A DNA stretch of 64,000 nucleotides, taken from ZC4RG29 sp964521255 (GTDB lineage: Bacteria > Bacteroidota > Bacteroidia > Cytophagales > Cyclobacteriaceae). The stretch is taken from positions 1 through 64,000 of the forward strand of contig CAZFRM010000009.1 in the NCBI GenBank assembly GCA_964521255.1. The letters run 5' to 3'. Of this stretch, positions 34,487 through 42,985 are shown piece by piece; position 1 is the first letter of the stretch; every line of letters starts with the position of its first letter. A model generated the notes under the pieces. The model was given only the letters and a program-made list of their open reading frames with translations. It searched no databases and was not told the origin of the DNA. The position numbers were made by a program, and so were the translations under genes.

Positions 34487-37368
34487 ATTTTAGCCCTGAC
34501 TACTTCCACCCAATGTTTTGGCTTGACGCCTGTGAAATGTTCGATCTGATGGCGACAGCTAAATCCGTTGGCAACGAGGGTGGTATTCGCTTTCATGGAT
34601 TTCACGGCCGGAAATAAAATACTTTCTCCGATTTTTCGCGATAGCTCATAATGTTCCGCTTCATAGCCAAACGATCCCGCCATGCCACAACATCCCGAAG
34701 GAATCTCCGAAACGGTTTGATTGCTTTTGCTTAATAAAGACTTCATTCCCGTTGTGCCGTACAATGCTTTTTGATGGCAATGACCGTGAATAAGAATGTT
34801 TCCTGCAATGGACTCAAATGCAGTATTCAACTTTCCACTGGCTATTTCTTTTTCCAGGAATTTATCGATCATCATTACTTTCTCCCTGAGTTTGGCAGCG
34901 AGCGTTACATCATCAATCAGGTCGGGGAGATCATCGTTTAATGCGGAAGCACAACTGGGTTCACATACAACGATGGTTAAATCCTCCTCTAAATATTTTC
35001 GCAATCGTTCAACGGTTTTTGTTCCTTCTTCCTTTGCATCTCTTAAGAAGCCATGTGAAATTTTTGGCCGCTGACAACATCCTACATTAGCAAGTATCAC
35101 TTCGTAACCACATGAGTTCAACAATTCCAGTGCGCCGATGCCAACATTCGGTTCATGAAAATTCAGGTATGTATCGGCAAAGAGAACAACTTTCTTCTCA
35201 GGATTTTTAAATGTATTACCTTTCTTCTCAAACCATTTGTAGAACGGCTCACTTGCATATTCTGGTAATAACCTGCGCTGATCAAAGCCGGCAACTTTTT
35301 CTAATAACGATCTGAACAACTTTGTATGCTGAACGAAATTGATCACACGCGAAAATGTTCCCGACAAATACGCCGCCGCCCTGGAAGAATCCCTGATGAG
35401 CCGATCACGCATCGTGATGCCGTGCTCATCGTAATACATTTGTTGAACGTCGCTCTTCATTTTCGCCATATCCACATTGCTTGGGCATTCTGATTTGCAC
35501 GCCTTGCAAGACAAGCAAAGATCCATTACTTCGTGCAGTCGCTTGCTGGTTAATCCATCTTTGTCGAGTTGTCCCGACATAGCGAGTCGTAATGCATTGG
35601 CTCTGCCTCTTGTAGAATGTTCTTCATCGCGTGTCGCTTTGAAGCTGGGGCACATGGTTCCTCCCAACATCTTCCGGCATTCTCCTACGCCGGTGCACAT
35701 ATGTACCAGCTCACCAAAACTATTCTCACTGCGATACTGAAAGGTGGTCTTCACGTTCTGATCATGATACTTCGTTCCATAGCGAAGATTGTGTTCGATG
35801 GTTTGTGTATCCACGATCTTTCCGGGATTCATGATATTCTCCGGATCAAACAATTTCTTCACATCCTTTAACGCCTGGTAGATCTGTTTACCAAAGAACC
35901 GTTCATTGTAAGCGCTTCTCACGAGGCCGTCGCCATGTTCACCGCTCCATGATCCGCCATACTTCACCACCAGGTCGAACGTCTCGTCGGTGATGCGTTT
36001 TAAATTTTCGATATCTTCCTGTGTACGCAAATCCAGCATAGGCTGGACGTGAATAACGCCGACGCTGGCATGCGCATACATGGAGACTTCCGTGTTGTGC
36101 TTCGCACATATCTTTAACACCTGATCGATATATTCCGGCAATACCTTTGTTGGAATGGCGGCGTCTTCAATGAAGCTCAGCGCTTTCTTTTCACCTTTGA
36201 TGCCCATCATGAGGCCCAATCCTTTTTTTCGAAGCGACCACACGTCTTCAAATTCTTTCCCGGAAGGAAAGAGGGGATAGGCATAGCCCAGTCCCTGTTG
36301 CTGTAATACATTGAACATTTCACGCGGCCGCTCAAGCACCGACTCAAGTGTGTCACCATAAAATTCTACGATCAGTATGGCGGCAGGATCACCATCAATA
36401 AAATAGTGAAGGTGTTGTGTGGTGAGGTTTTCTGCGCTTACGTGCAATACCGTCCGGTCGATGATCTCGATGGCAGAAGGTTTAAAGGGAAGCATAGGCT
36501 CTACGGCACGAATGGCTTCCAGCAGTTCTGCAAAGTGCACGACCGCTACGGATTTAAATTTTGGTAGCGGTTCAAGGTTAAGTTTCAATTCAAGGGTGAC
36601 GGCCAGGGTGCCTTCACTTCCCGTAACGAGTTTGGCCAGGTTCCAACGGTCGGTATATACGAACTCATCAAGATTATAACCACCAACTCTCCGCATCACT
36701 TTAGGAAAGCGTTGTTTGATCTCTTCACGATTTTGTTCGATGGTCTTTTGAAAGCTCCTGTAAATTTCTCCTTCGCGATCGTGTTGCTGCGTTTTTTTAT
36801 GAAAGGCATCAGGAGAAAGTTCTTTCAGCAACAGTTCTGTTCCGTCTGCCAGCAATACTCTCGCTTCGAGAACATGATCAACCGTCTTGCCATATAAAAT
36901 ACTTTTCGTACCTGAAGAATTATTGCCCACCATGCCACCAACATTGGCGCGGCTTGACGTAGCGGGATCGGGCGCGAAGTGTAAATTATATTTTGCCATC
37001 ACCCCGTTCAGTTCATCCCGCACAAGTCCCGGTTGCACTCTTACCCAGTGTTCCTGTTCATTGAACTCCAGTATTTTGTTCAGGTACTTGGAGAAATCAA
37101 TGACGATGGCTTCTCCCACCGTCTGGCCGGCGAGGCTGGTGCCGCCTCCACGGGGAAGAATTTTTAATTTATGTGTGCGGGCAATTTCAACGGCTTTCTT
37201 GACATCCGCTTCATCCATAGGAAGGACCACGGCCAGCGGCTTGATCTGGTAAAAGCTCGCATCCGTAGCATACATCCCCAGCGAATATTCATCGTAGAGG
37301 ACTTCGCCTTTGATGCGGTTCAGTTCATGGATATAGGAGGGAATATCTATACGTTCTTGTGTAAGCAT
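34483..37368 (-). CDS. FAD- and Fe-S-binding D-lactate (2-hydroxyacid) dehydrogenase
   Basis: A 961-residue protein. Domains in order: PCMH-type FAD-binding (about 35-270, with LPRGGGTSLAGQTVG and GNNSSGTKSILYGKT), FAD oxidase C-terminal (about 280-530, SWSGEHGDGLVRS), two 4Fe-4S clusters (CTGVGECRKMLGGTMCP and CLSCKACKSECP), then CCG domains (VGCCQRPKIS, SGCCGMAGSFG). It oxidises D-lactate or a similar 2-hydroxyacid and passes electrons to the quinone pool at the membrane. The following overlapping gene is the lactate permease, which supports lactate as the substrate. Glycolate remains possible. Confidence 0.92.
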   Translation of the reverse strand: MLTQERIDIPSYIHELNRIKGEVLYDEYSLGMYATDASFYQIKPLAVVLPMDEADVKKAVEIARTHKLKILPRGGGTSLAGQTVGEAIVIDFSKYLNKILEFNEQEHWVRVQPGLVRDELNGVMAKYNLHFAPDPATSSRANVGGMVGNNSSGTKSILYGKTVDHVLEARVLLADGTELLLKELSPDAFHKKTQQHDREGEIYRSFQKTIEQNREEIKQRFPKVMRRVGGYNLDEFVYTDRWNLAKLVTGSEGTLAVTLELKLNLEPLPKFKSVAVVHFAELLEAIRAVEPMLPFKPSAIEIIDRTVLHVSAENLTTQHLHYFIDGDPAAILIVEFYGDTLESVLERPREMFNVLQQQGLGYAYPLFPSGKEFEDVWSLRKKGLGLMMGIKGEKKALSFIEDAAIPTKVLPEYIDQVLKICAKHNTEVSMYAHASVGVIHVQPMLDLRTQEDIENLKRITDETFDLVVKYGGSWSGEHGDGLVRSAYNERFFGKQIYQALKDVKKLFDPENIMNPGKIVDTQTIEHNLRYGTKYHDQNVKTTFQYRSENSFGELVHMCTGVGECRKMLGGTMCPSFKATRDEEHSTRGRANALRLAMSGQLDKDGLTSKRLHEVMDLCLSCKACKSECPSNVDMAKMKSDVQQMYYDEHGITMRDRLIRDSSRAAAYLSGTFSRVINFVQHTKLFRSLLEKVAGFDQRRLLPEYASEPFYKWFEKKGNTFKNPEKKVVLFADTYLNFHEPNVGIGALELLNSCGYEVILANVGCCQRPKISHGFLRDAKEEGTKTVERLRKYLEEDLTIVVCEPSCASALNDDLPDLIDDVTLAAKLREKVMMIDKFLEKEIASGKLNTAFESIAGNILIHGHCHQKALYGTTGMKSLLSKSNQTVSEIPSGCCGMAGSFGYEAEHYELSRKIGESILFPAVKSMKANTTLVANGFSCRHQIEHFTGVKPKHWVEVVRAKI

Positions 37369-37459
37369 GCGAGCTGTTATTCAATCGTATAAAAGGTAAT
37401 GAAAAAAGGAGGGAAGAGGAAGGGGAGTTATTTGAGTTCAGAAGATGTTCTCTGGATTA

Positions 37460-38104
37460 TTATCCAAAATCCAATGGTTTCTCTGACTGATAGTAATACC
37501 AATTTTCGTCGAGTTTGCGACCATTCTTTCTCTTGTTCATCCAGTGTTGATAAAAATGTTCTTCTTCAATCTTGAAATCAGTCGGAAAGTATAGTAGATA
37601 ATCATAGGCTGTTAAATAAACTTCTATAATTCCTCCAAGACGAATTTCGCCGTAGGTCACAATTCCGTACTTCTCTATTAGGTTTTTTAATTCATTAAAG
37701 TAAGCGACTGGATTAGTTTTTGAAGCAAACAAGTTGATTTGAATTGAGTCATTCAAAGTCAAGAGTAAAGATTCTTTTTCGTTCCTAAGGAATGCTCTGG
37801 AGAATTCAATTGCAGTATCAAGTTCAATTCCAAATTCATGTTGAAATAAGTGAACCCCACCAAGATTAATTATTAATAATTCAACCGAGTCTCTTGCAAT
37901 GCATCGAAAACTTTTCGATTCGTTTTTGGTTAGATAATAAAACTGAGTTCTGGGATCATAACTATACTTTAGCAATTCGCCATTCTTTATGAATTCATGT
38001 GAATATTGTTCATAAAATTCCGTTGCCAGTTGCCACCCGTCCTCTCTCTTTAAGTTACAAGAGAACATGGTTAGCAATAAAATTGAAGCGATTCTGATTT
38101 TCAT
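37460..38104 (-). CDS. Hypothetical lipoprotein
   Basis: A 214-residue protein beginning MKIRIASILLLTMFSCNLKR: a short leader and a TMFSC lipobox. The mature part is a mixed alpha/beta sequence with no recognised domain. It is 20 bp after the neighbouring 156-residue gene on the same strand, so they may be one operon. Confidence 0.7.
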   Translation of the reverse strand: MKIRIASILLLTMFSCNLKREDGWQLATEFYEQYSHEFIKNGELLKYSYDPRTQFYYLTKNESKSFRCIARDSVELLIINLGGVHLFQHEFGIELDTAIEFSRAFLRNEKESLLLTLNDSIQINLFASKTNPVAYFNELKNLIEKYGIVTYGEIRLGGIIEVYLTAYDYLLYFPTDFKIEEEHFYQHWMNKRKNGRKLDENWYYYQSEKPLDFG

Positions 38105-38123
38105 AAGTTTATAAGTCCCTTCG

Positions 38124-38594
38124 TCACCTTAACCTATAAAAATAACTTCCTTCAAAATTCTTTACTACATTCTCATATGAATCAATTGTAAAAGAAACAT
38201 GCCCACAATAGTCGAGAGGATAGTTAAGTTCTTTTAAGAATGCTAAGTACTTTTCCTTAACGCTGTCCACAGTTCCATCTTTTTTATATTTTTTTCTTAG
38301 TCTCTCTGTTTCAAAAAACAACCAAACGGATAAGCCCTTGTCTGTTGTAACAAATGGAACCACGGTCTCGATTGTATGCAGTTTAATATTTAATCCTCTT
38401 GCCCAATCTATTGTCAGATTTTTGACCTTGCCAACAAAATCTAATTGTAGTGGATTGTCTCTTTCCATTTTAAAAAAACTTGCTCCTGGAATATTGTCCA
38501 AGTGGTAAGATAATACTTTTAACCTCGACTTGATGGTGTGTGTGTACTTGTTGGTGAGGAACAGGGCAACGGAGGTGATAAGTGTCTGAACCAT
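38124..38594 (-). CDS. Hypothetical protein
   Basis: A 156-residue protein without a convincing signal peptide (the first 15 residues are hydrophobic but then interrupted by KYTHTIKSR). The later part (KGLSVWLFFETERLRKKYKK and YPLDYCGHVSFTIDSYENV) has regular secondary structure. Family not recognised. The true start could be an internal Met. Upstream member of a probable pair with the lipoprotein gene at 37460. Confidence 0.6.
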   Translation of the reverse strand: MVQTLITSVALFLTNKYTHTIKSRLKVLSYHLDNIPGASFFKMERDNPLQLDFVGKVKNLTIDWARGLNIKLHTIETVVPFVTTDKGLSVWLFFETERLRKKYKKDGTVDSVKEKYLAFLKELNYPLDYCGHVSFTIDSYENVVKNFEGSYFYRLR

Positions 38595-38600
38595 GACCCG

Positions 38601-38617
38601 CCTGCCGGCCGGGCAGG
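38601..38617. repeat. REP-like palindrome CCTGCCGGCCGGGCAGG
   Basis: Short palindrome just upstream of the gene at 38124, same family as the hairpin inserted at 52114. Confidence 0.6.
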
Positions 38618-38793
38618 TTTGCCTGATTGAAGGATTAGCATGATTGTTTCAGAGATTTGAGTTGTGTGTACCTATCTTGTCGGGGCATTAAACCAGAAGA
38701 AAGAATGATGTAATCAATAATAATCGTCTCATAAATTATACGTTAGGTACTCATTTAACAGTTTTATACCTGGACGAAAACTTATTAAAGATT

Positions 38794-39240
38794 ATGAAAA
38801 AACCTCTCAATTCATTTCTTTTCATCGTGTCACTTCTCATTTTCTCCGGATGTGAAAATGAAAAACCGATGTCCAGAATTTGCACCGGACCATCCACCAT
38901 GAGCACGGAGGAATCCTGTTACCAGCCGGAAGATCGCCTTGAAGTATACACATCAGCATGGCAGTCGGGGACCGATTCAATAGCATTTACCTGGCATGTA
39001 TATCCGCAGACGGATGCCAACACGATTGACGTATCCGAATCCAATGAGAAGTTTAAAGTAACATTGCCATTTGGGCACCGCATCACAATTCCAGGTGAGC
39101 ACATTAATGAAACGCCGAGATTTGTACTGAGAGCCGATTTGCTCTGTGATGGAATGCCGACGGATTCAATTCAATATGTCTTCAACCTGGAAGATTCAGA
39201 GGCAGGATGTAAAACCTGGGTAGGGTCAAAACTATGGTAG
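38794..39240 (+). CDS. Hypothetical lipoprotein
   Basis: A 148-residue protein: FLFIVSLLIFSGC is a clear lipobox leader. The mature part contains four Cys residues and a predicted beta-rich body (DSIAFTWHVYPQTDAN, FKVTLPFGHRITIPG), perhaps an Ig-like fold. No family recognised and no operon partner. Confidence 0.7.
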   Translation: MKKPLNSFLFIVSLLIFSGCENEKPMSRICTGPSTMSTEESCYQPEDRLEVYTSAWQSGTDSIAFTWHVYPQTDANTIDVSESNEKFKVTLPFGHRITIPGEHINETPRFVLRADLLCDGMPTDSIQYVFNLEDSEAGCKTWVGSKLW

Positions 39241-39631
39241 CCATAATTAAAATCTGATGAACGTCATGCCGCGCCAGGGAACTAACTATGAAATGCTCAC
39301 CATACTCGCGCCTGCGTGCCGACCGCGTGTGCTGAGCAATAATGGTGGCGCAGGCACTCTGGCGCGCAAGGCACGGCATCCCCTCGATTGCTCACGATAA
39401 CAAAGTGACACACTATCACGGAGATGCTATATTCGAAGGGTTTGTCTTCGAAGCAACATTTCCAAATCAATTGCGTAGTTCTATTTAAATGAGCTTGTAA
39501 GGGGATGCCGAACGGAAAGTGAGGAGATCAAATTACACTCCTGCTATCGGCATGACGGCTTCGAAGGACTTTGTGCAAGGAGTTTCCAGTAGATGCGTGT
39601 GTTCCATTGATTGGGAGATTTAACTTTGGCA
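39241..39631. other. Intergenic repeats left of the beta-galactosidase gene
   Basis: No gene seen. The first 150 bases contain inverted GCGCCTGCGTGCC / GGTGGCGCAGGCAC segments that could form a long hairpin, then the 120-bp repeat copy at 39447-39566. Confidence 0.45.
39447..39566 (+). repeat. Copy 2 of the 120-bp repeat bounded by CTTCGAAG
   Basis: CTTCGAAG at both ends (39447-39454 and 39559-39566). About 90 percent identical by eye to 41379-41500, in the same orientation, on the other side of the GH35-like gene. The ends continue as GCAACATTTCC on the left and CATGACGG on the right. Confidence 0.82.
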
Positions 39632-41272
39632 TCACTTATACCGATACAACTTCAACTTCTGAATCCCATAATCATCCACAGGAAAACGCAAGTGTCTTCC
39701 CTGGTGACTTTGATCGCCGTTCATGATTCGGCCGGGTGTCCATTTGTTATTTACAAATGCTCCTTCTTCAATGGTAAGAATTCCAACTCTGCCTTTGTCG
39801 GCTTGACCGGAGGAGAAAGTAATAACGACTCCCGTTCCGGCAACAATAAATTCATCGGGTGCGGTCTGGATGATAAGTACGCCGCTTTGAGGCCATTGTT
39901 CTTCCTTTGCTTTTGGCGACCATCCCAATGTATAATCATGTTTGATGGTAAAAGTATATTCACCGAATTTAATGGTATCGGCAGATATTTTTTTATCAAG
40001 CAATGATCCGTCCATTGTGCTCTTGCCGATGTGATTACTAATCAAGGGTGTAAGTTGTGATAACACCTTATAGCTTTTGCCTAATGGTTCCTCTTCGGGT
40101 TTATCCGTCGACTCAATTGAAAACGGTGAAAAGCCAATACCATGATAGTGGCCGATAGTATAAAAAGCTTTGGCAGCAACAGAAGGCTCGAAACGAATTT
40201 CAGGAATGAAGAGTGGATTATCTTCCCGTGTGTAAAGATCATTCCAATATTTAAAATCAGGATTGTAAAAGTCTGGGGAGAGAAAATCAAGGGCAGGGCT
40301 GGCCGCTTTCCAGATATCGATGAGGTGTGGTAAGGGTCCGCCACTGGGATAGTCACCGGGCTTTACATTTGGTCTGTTTAATGCAGCATTCACAAACATG
40401 GGCAGTGGATATATTTTTTTACCTTCCTCTGTAATCTTATTCGTGAAGTCGGCAAAATACCAGGCGATAAAAATTTCATCTGTTGCTAAGCTTTTGCCAA
40501 ACACCCGTTCCCACGTGCCTTTGGTTTTAAATCCTTCCTTCTTCCACGCCTCCAATACAGATGGCGCTAAGTGATTTTTATTTTTGTGGAGATATTCCAT
40601 CAACCGTTTCGGTACTTCCTGGTTAAATGCTTTCGTTGCCTCGGGGTGATAATCACGTGCGCTGGGTAGCATCCCAATTTCATTTTCCACCTGCACCATA
40701 ATTACCGTTTGATCTTTTTCATCCTTCTCCCTGACATGTTTCATTAACGCGCGAAAAGCATTTATATCCGCCTGAAGATTATTGTTGCTGAATGGTGTCA
40801 GTATTTCCTGCGGTACACCATTCTGATCATAAGCGCGTGGATAAGCTTTATAATCTTTTTTGATCCACGAAGGAACATAACACGACATGCTGTTTTTCCA
40901 GCTTCCAAACCACAAGAGAACAAGTTTTATTTCATGTTTTCGTGCGTCATCAATGAGGCTGTCGAGTAAAGCAAAATCAAAGCGACCTTTCTCAGGCTCT
41001 ATGAGCTCCCAGTAAACCGGTGTTAATACCGTATTACAATTCATGCGTTTTAATTTTTTCCAAACAGGCCTCATGTATGCTAAATCAGAGGCGCTGGAGT
41101 TTCCCAGCTCTCCACCTAACACCAGGAACGGTTTACCTTCAACGATAAGCTGCGTTGCTTTTCCTTGTTTACGAAGTGTTGGTATGGAATGATCTTTTCC
41201 TTGAGAGAAAACGGAATTATTGGACGAAATGATGATGAGGAGTATAGTAAGTAATTGCAAGCATTTCTTCAT
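39632..41272 (-). CDS. GH35-like beta-galactosidase with DUF5597-type tail
   Basis: A protein of 546 residues from the preferred ATG at 41272 (MKKCLQLLTILLIIISSNNS), which begins a signal peptide ending at VFSQ. The TIM-barrel part has GELGNSSASDLAY, the acid/base Glu in IMVQVENEIG and the candidate nucleophile Glu in LFIPEIRFEP. The C-terminal 150 residues form a beta-rich accessory domain of DUF5597 type. It releases terminal beta-galactosyl (or related) units in the periplasm. No SusC/SusD pair is adjacent, so it is not in a classical polysaccharide locus. Direct repeats flank it. Confidence 0.88.
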   Translation of the reverse strand: MKKCLQLLTILLIIISSNNSVFSQGKDHSIPTLRKQGKATQLIVEGKPFLVLGGELGNSSASDLAYMRPVWKKLKRMNCNTVLTPVYWELIEPEKGRFDFALLDSLIDDARKHEIKLVLLWFGSWKNSMSCYVPSWIKKDYKAYPRAYDQNGVPQEILTPFSNNNLQADINAFRALMKHVREKDEKDQTVIMVQVENEIGMLPSARDYHPEATKAFNQEVPKRLMEYLHKNKNHLAPSVLEAWKKEGFKTKGTWERVFGKSLATDEIFIAWYFADFTNKITEEGKKIYPLPMFVNAALNRPNVKPGDYPSGGPLPHLIDIWKAASPALDFLSPDFYNPDFKYWNDLYTREDNPLFIPEIRFEPSVAAKAFYTIGHYHGIGFSPFSIESTDKPEEEPLGKSYKVLSQLTPLISNHIGKSTMDGSLLDKKISADTIKFGEYTFTIKHDYTLGWSPKAKEEQWPQSGVLIIQTAPDEFIVAGTGVVITFSSGQADKGRVGILTIEEGAFVNNKWTPGRIMNGDQSHQGRHLRFPVDDYGIQKLKLYRYK

Positions 41273-41378
41273 GTTAATATGATGTTTACTTATATGCCGG
41301 ATAAACAAATCTAAAATTTCTTTTTTAATGCGTGAAAGGTATTACTGATATAAGCAAATTCAAGGTACGTTAGATTGG

Positions 41379-41500
41379 CTTCGAAGCAACATTTCCAAAT
41401 CAATTGCGTGGTTCTGTTTTAATGAGCTGATGCGGGGATGCCGAACAGAAAGTGAGGTGCATCAAATTACACTTCTGCTATCGGCATGACGGCTTCGAAG
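41379..41500 (+). repeat. Copy 3 of the 120-bp repeat bounded by CTTCGAAG
   Basis: CTTCGAAG at 41379-41386 and 41493-41500, the same organisation and orientation as 39447-39566. Together the two copies form direct repeats around the beta-galactosidase gene. Confidence 0.82.
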
Positions 41501-41714
41501 GGCTTGACTCCGACGGGCATCTTGGTTTATTTCTCATGGATGAAGATCTTTTTTGGCAATTGTGCTTTCAGGTTTCCAAAGGTCAATATCATCATCACTG
41601 CAATTCGTTAGCTGTAATGTAACATCGTTTGTAACTTTTTTGCTAAAACAGGTATATGTTACGTCCCTTCTATTCCGTGCGACAATTGTGTTAATGGAAA
41701 AATCGAATGTAATC

Positions 41715-41722
41715 TACTTTTG
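41715..41722 (+). promoter_or_regulatory. Candidate -7 promoter box TACTTTTG
   Basis: Matches TAnnTTTG of Bacteroidota housekeeping promoters, upstream of the lipoprotein gene at 41780. A TTG at 41686 is slightly too far upstream to be an ideal -33 element. Confidence 0.4.
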
Positions 41723-41779
41723 TCCAGGTGGTTGTCGAAAGACCTTTAAATGAGTAGACTTTTTTAAATAGTTATTAAA

Positions 41780-42535
41780 ATGAAAAAAACATCCTCTTTA
41801 ATTTTATTGTTGTTTTGCGGTATGCTGGTCATACCCATTAGTGGTTGTTATGAAAATTCTGTTACACCAAATAGAACCGATACCAATCCACCAAATAAAA
41901 CGATTTCAAAGAAAACCATCTTTGATCTGGATCGTGATTTCCCGGAAGGTATCCCAGATGGTGATCTCCCCGAGGGTATTCCGGAAAGTGATAGCTGGCG
42001 ATATCCTTATCCTGAAATTATTAAGCGAGAGTTTATTTCGCCTCACAGATTCTTCGATCATACAAAATGTCTTGCCTGGAGAATCACCTGGCCGGGCTAT
42101 GACGGTTCCGCCGATGAAGATAAAATTCCTACTGTATTTGCAACCGTAAACGGCGCCCTGAACAGCTTTGGTTATTTGAATAGCGTAAACCCGCAGAATA
42201 CCTACAAAACTGATTTTTCATTGTTCTATGATGACAAAGTAGAAGCGTCCGCATCAATGTGGGAAGTATTAGACTATGCTGATGTGAGTGTGGGAATGGA
42301 AATACCATACTTCGCGTTGTCTGCGCAACCATTGGATAACATTATTGATTGGGTAACCGAACGGGCAAGCCTGTTTGAGCTCTATTGGCCGGGGGGCAAT
42401 AAAACTGAGTTGAGTTATAGTGAAGGCGACTTCATCCAATTTTATCTTACCAAGGCTGGCCTGTATGGAGGTATAAGAATTGTTTCAATGGAACCGCGAA
42501 TCATCGAGGTGTATTTGGCTGTTCCAAATAATTAA
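41780..42535 (+). CDS. Hypothetical lipoprotein with short Pro-Glu-Gly repeat
   Basis: A 251-residue protein. SLILLLFCGMLVIPISGC gives a lipobox; the next 60 residues are low complexity with a duplicated PEGIPDGDLPEGIP stretch, a likely linker. The C-terminal 170 residues look like one folded domain (RITWPGYDGSADEDKIP, FIQFYLTKAGLYGGIRI). No family recognised. Followed about 100 bp downstream by a strong terminator. Confidence 0.72.
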   Translation: MKKTSSLILLLFCGMLVIPISGCYENSVTPNRTDTNPPNKTISKKTIFDLDRDFPEGIPDGDLPEGIPESDSWRYPYPEIIKREFISPHRFFDHTKCLAWRITWPGYDGSADEDKIPTVFATVNGALNSFGYLNSVNPQNTYKTDFSLFYDDKVEASASMWEVLDYADVSVGMEIPYFALSAQPLDNIIDWVTERASLFELYWPGGNKTELSYSEGDFIQFYLTKAGLYGGIRIVSMEPRIIEVYLAVPNN

Positions 42536-42637
42536 AACTTAAATCTCTCGCGGAGTTTCGAAATGATAACCTCGTTGCGAAAGGTACTCCCAGAGGTTAT
42601 TATAGTACCTCACCAATTTGATTAAGTCTTCTTCTTT

Positions 42638-42672
42638 GCGGACAGAATGTTTTCTCTGTCCGCAACTTTTTT
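42638..42672. terminator. Rho-independent-type terminator
   Basis: A perfect 9-bp stem GCGGACAGA / TCTGTCCGC around a 6-base loop, followed by AACTTTTTT. It should end transcription of the lipoprotein gene on the left. Confidence 0.78.
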
Positions 42673-42852
42673 AAGTTCCTCATGCCGGTTAGGAAATGCT
42701 TCGATTACTTTTTTTCAGGCCACTGATCTCTCTCACATCATTAGCATTGAATTTCAAAAAAGCAGAATGCTTCGATCTCTGTATAATTAGCAGGTGTTGA
42801 AAGTTGGAAAAATTGCTTTCGTTGTTGGATGGGAATTATAGTGGTGTATTTA

Positions 42853-42928
42853 CAGTTAATTGTCTGAACCAGGATTTATTGGATTTACTTATTACCCTGA
42901 TTTAGGAGCGCGGTACTTTTTATTGAAT
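42853..42928 (+). repeat. Solo terminus of the GxxExxY-type element
   Basis: About 75 bp almost identical to 51764-51839, the left end of the GxxExxY element, including GTCTGAACCAGGATTT, GATTTACTTATTACCCTG and TTTAGGAGC. No GxxExxY gene or second end is present here, so it is a remnant. Confidence 0.78.
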
Positions 42929-42985
42929 GTACTTTTGAGTTAAGTTTTCCATTTACTTTCATAAATTGAGCAAGACCTTAATCCT

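Larger units (their letters stand above)
41309..41779. other. Intergenic region with repeat copy and promoter box
   Basis: No gene seen. Contains repeat copy 3 at 41379-41500 and a TACTTTTG box at 41715-41722, which matches TAnnTTTG and lies 57 bp before the lipoprotein ATG. Confidence 0.45.
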
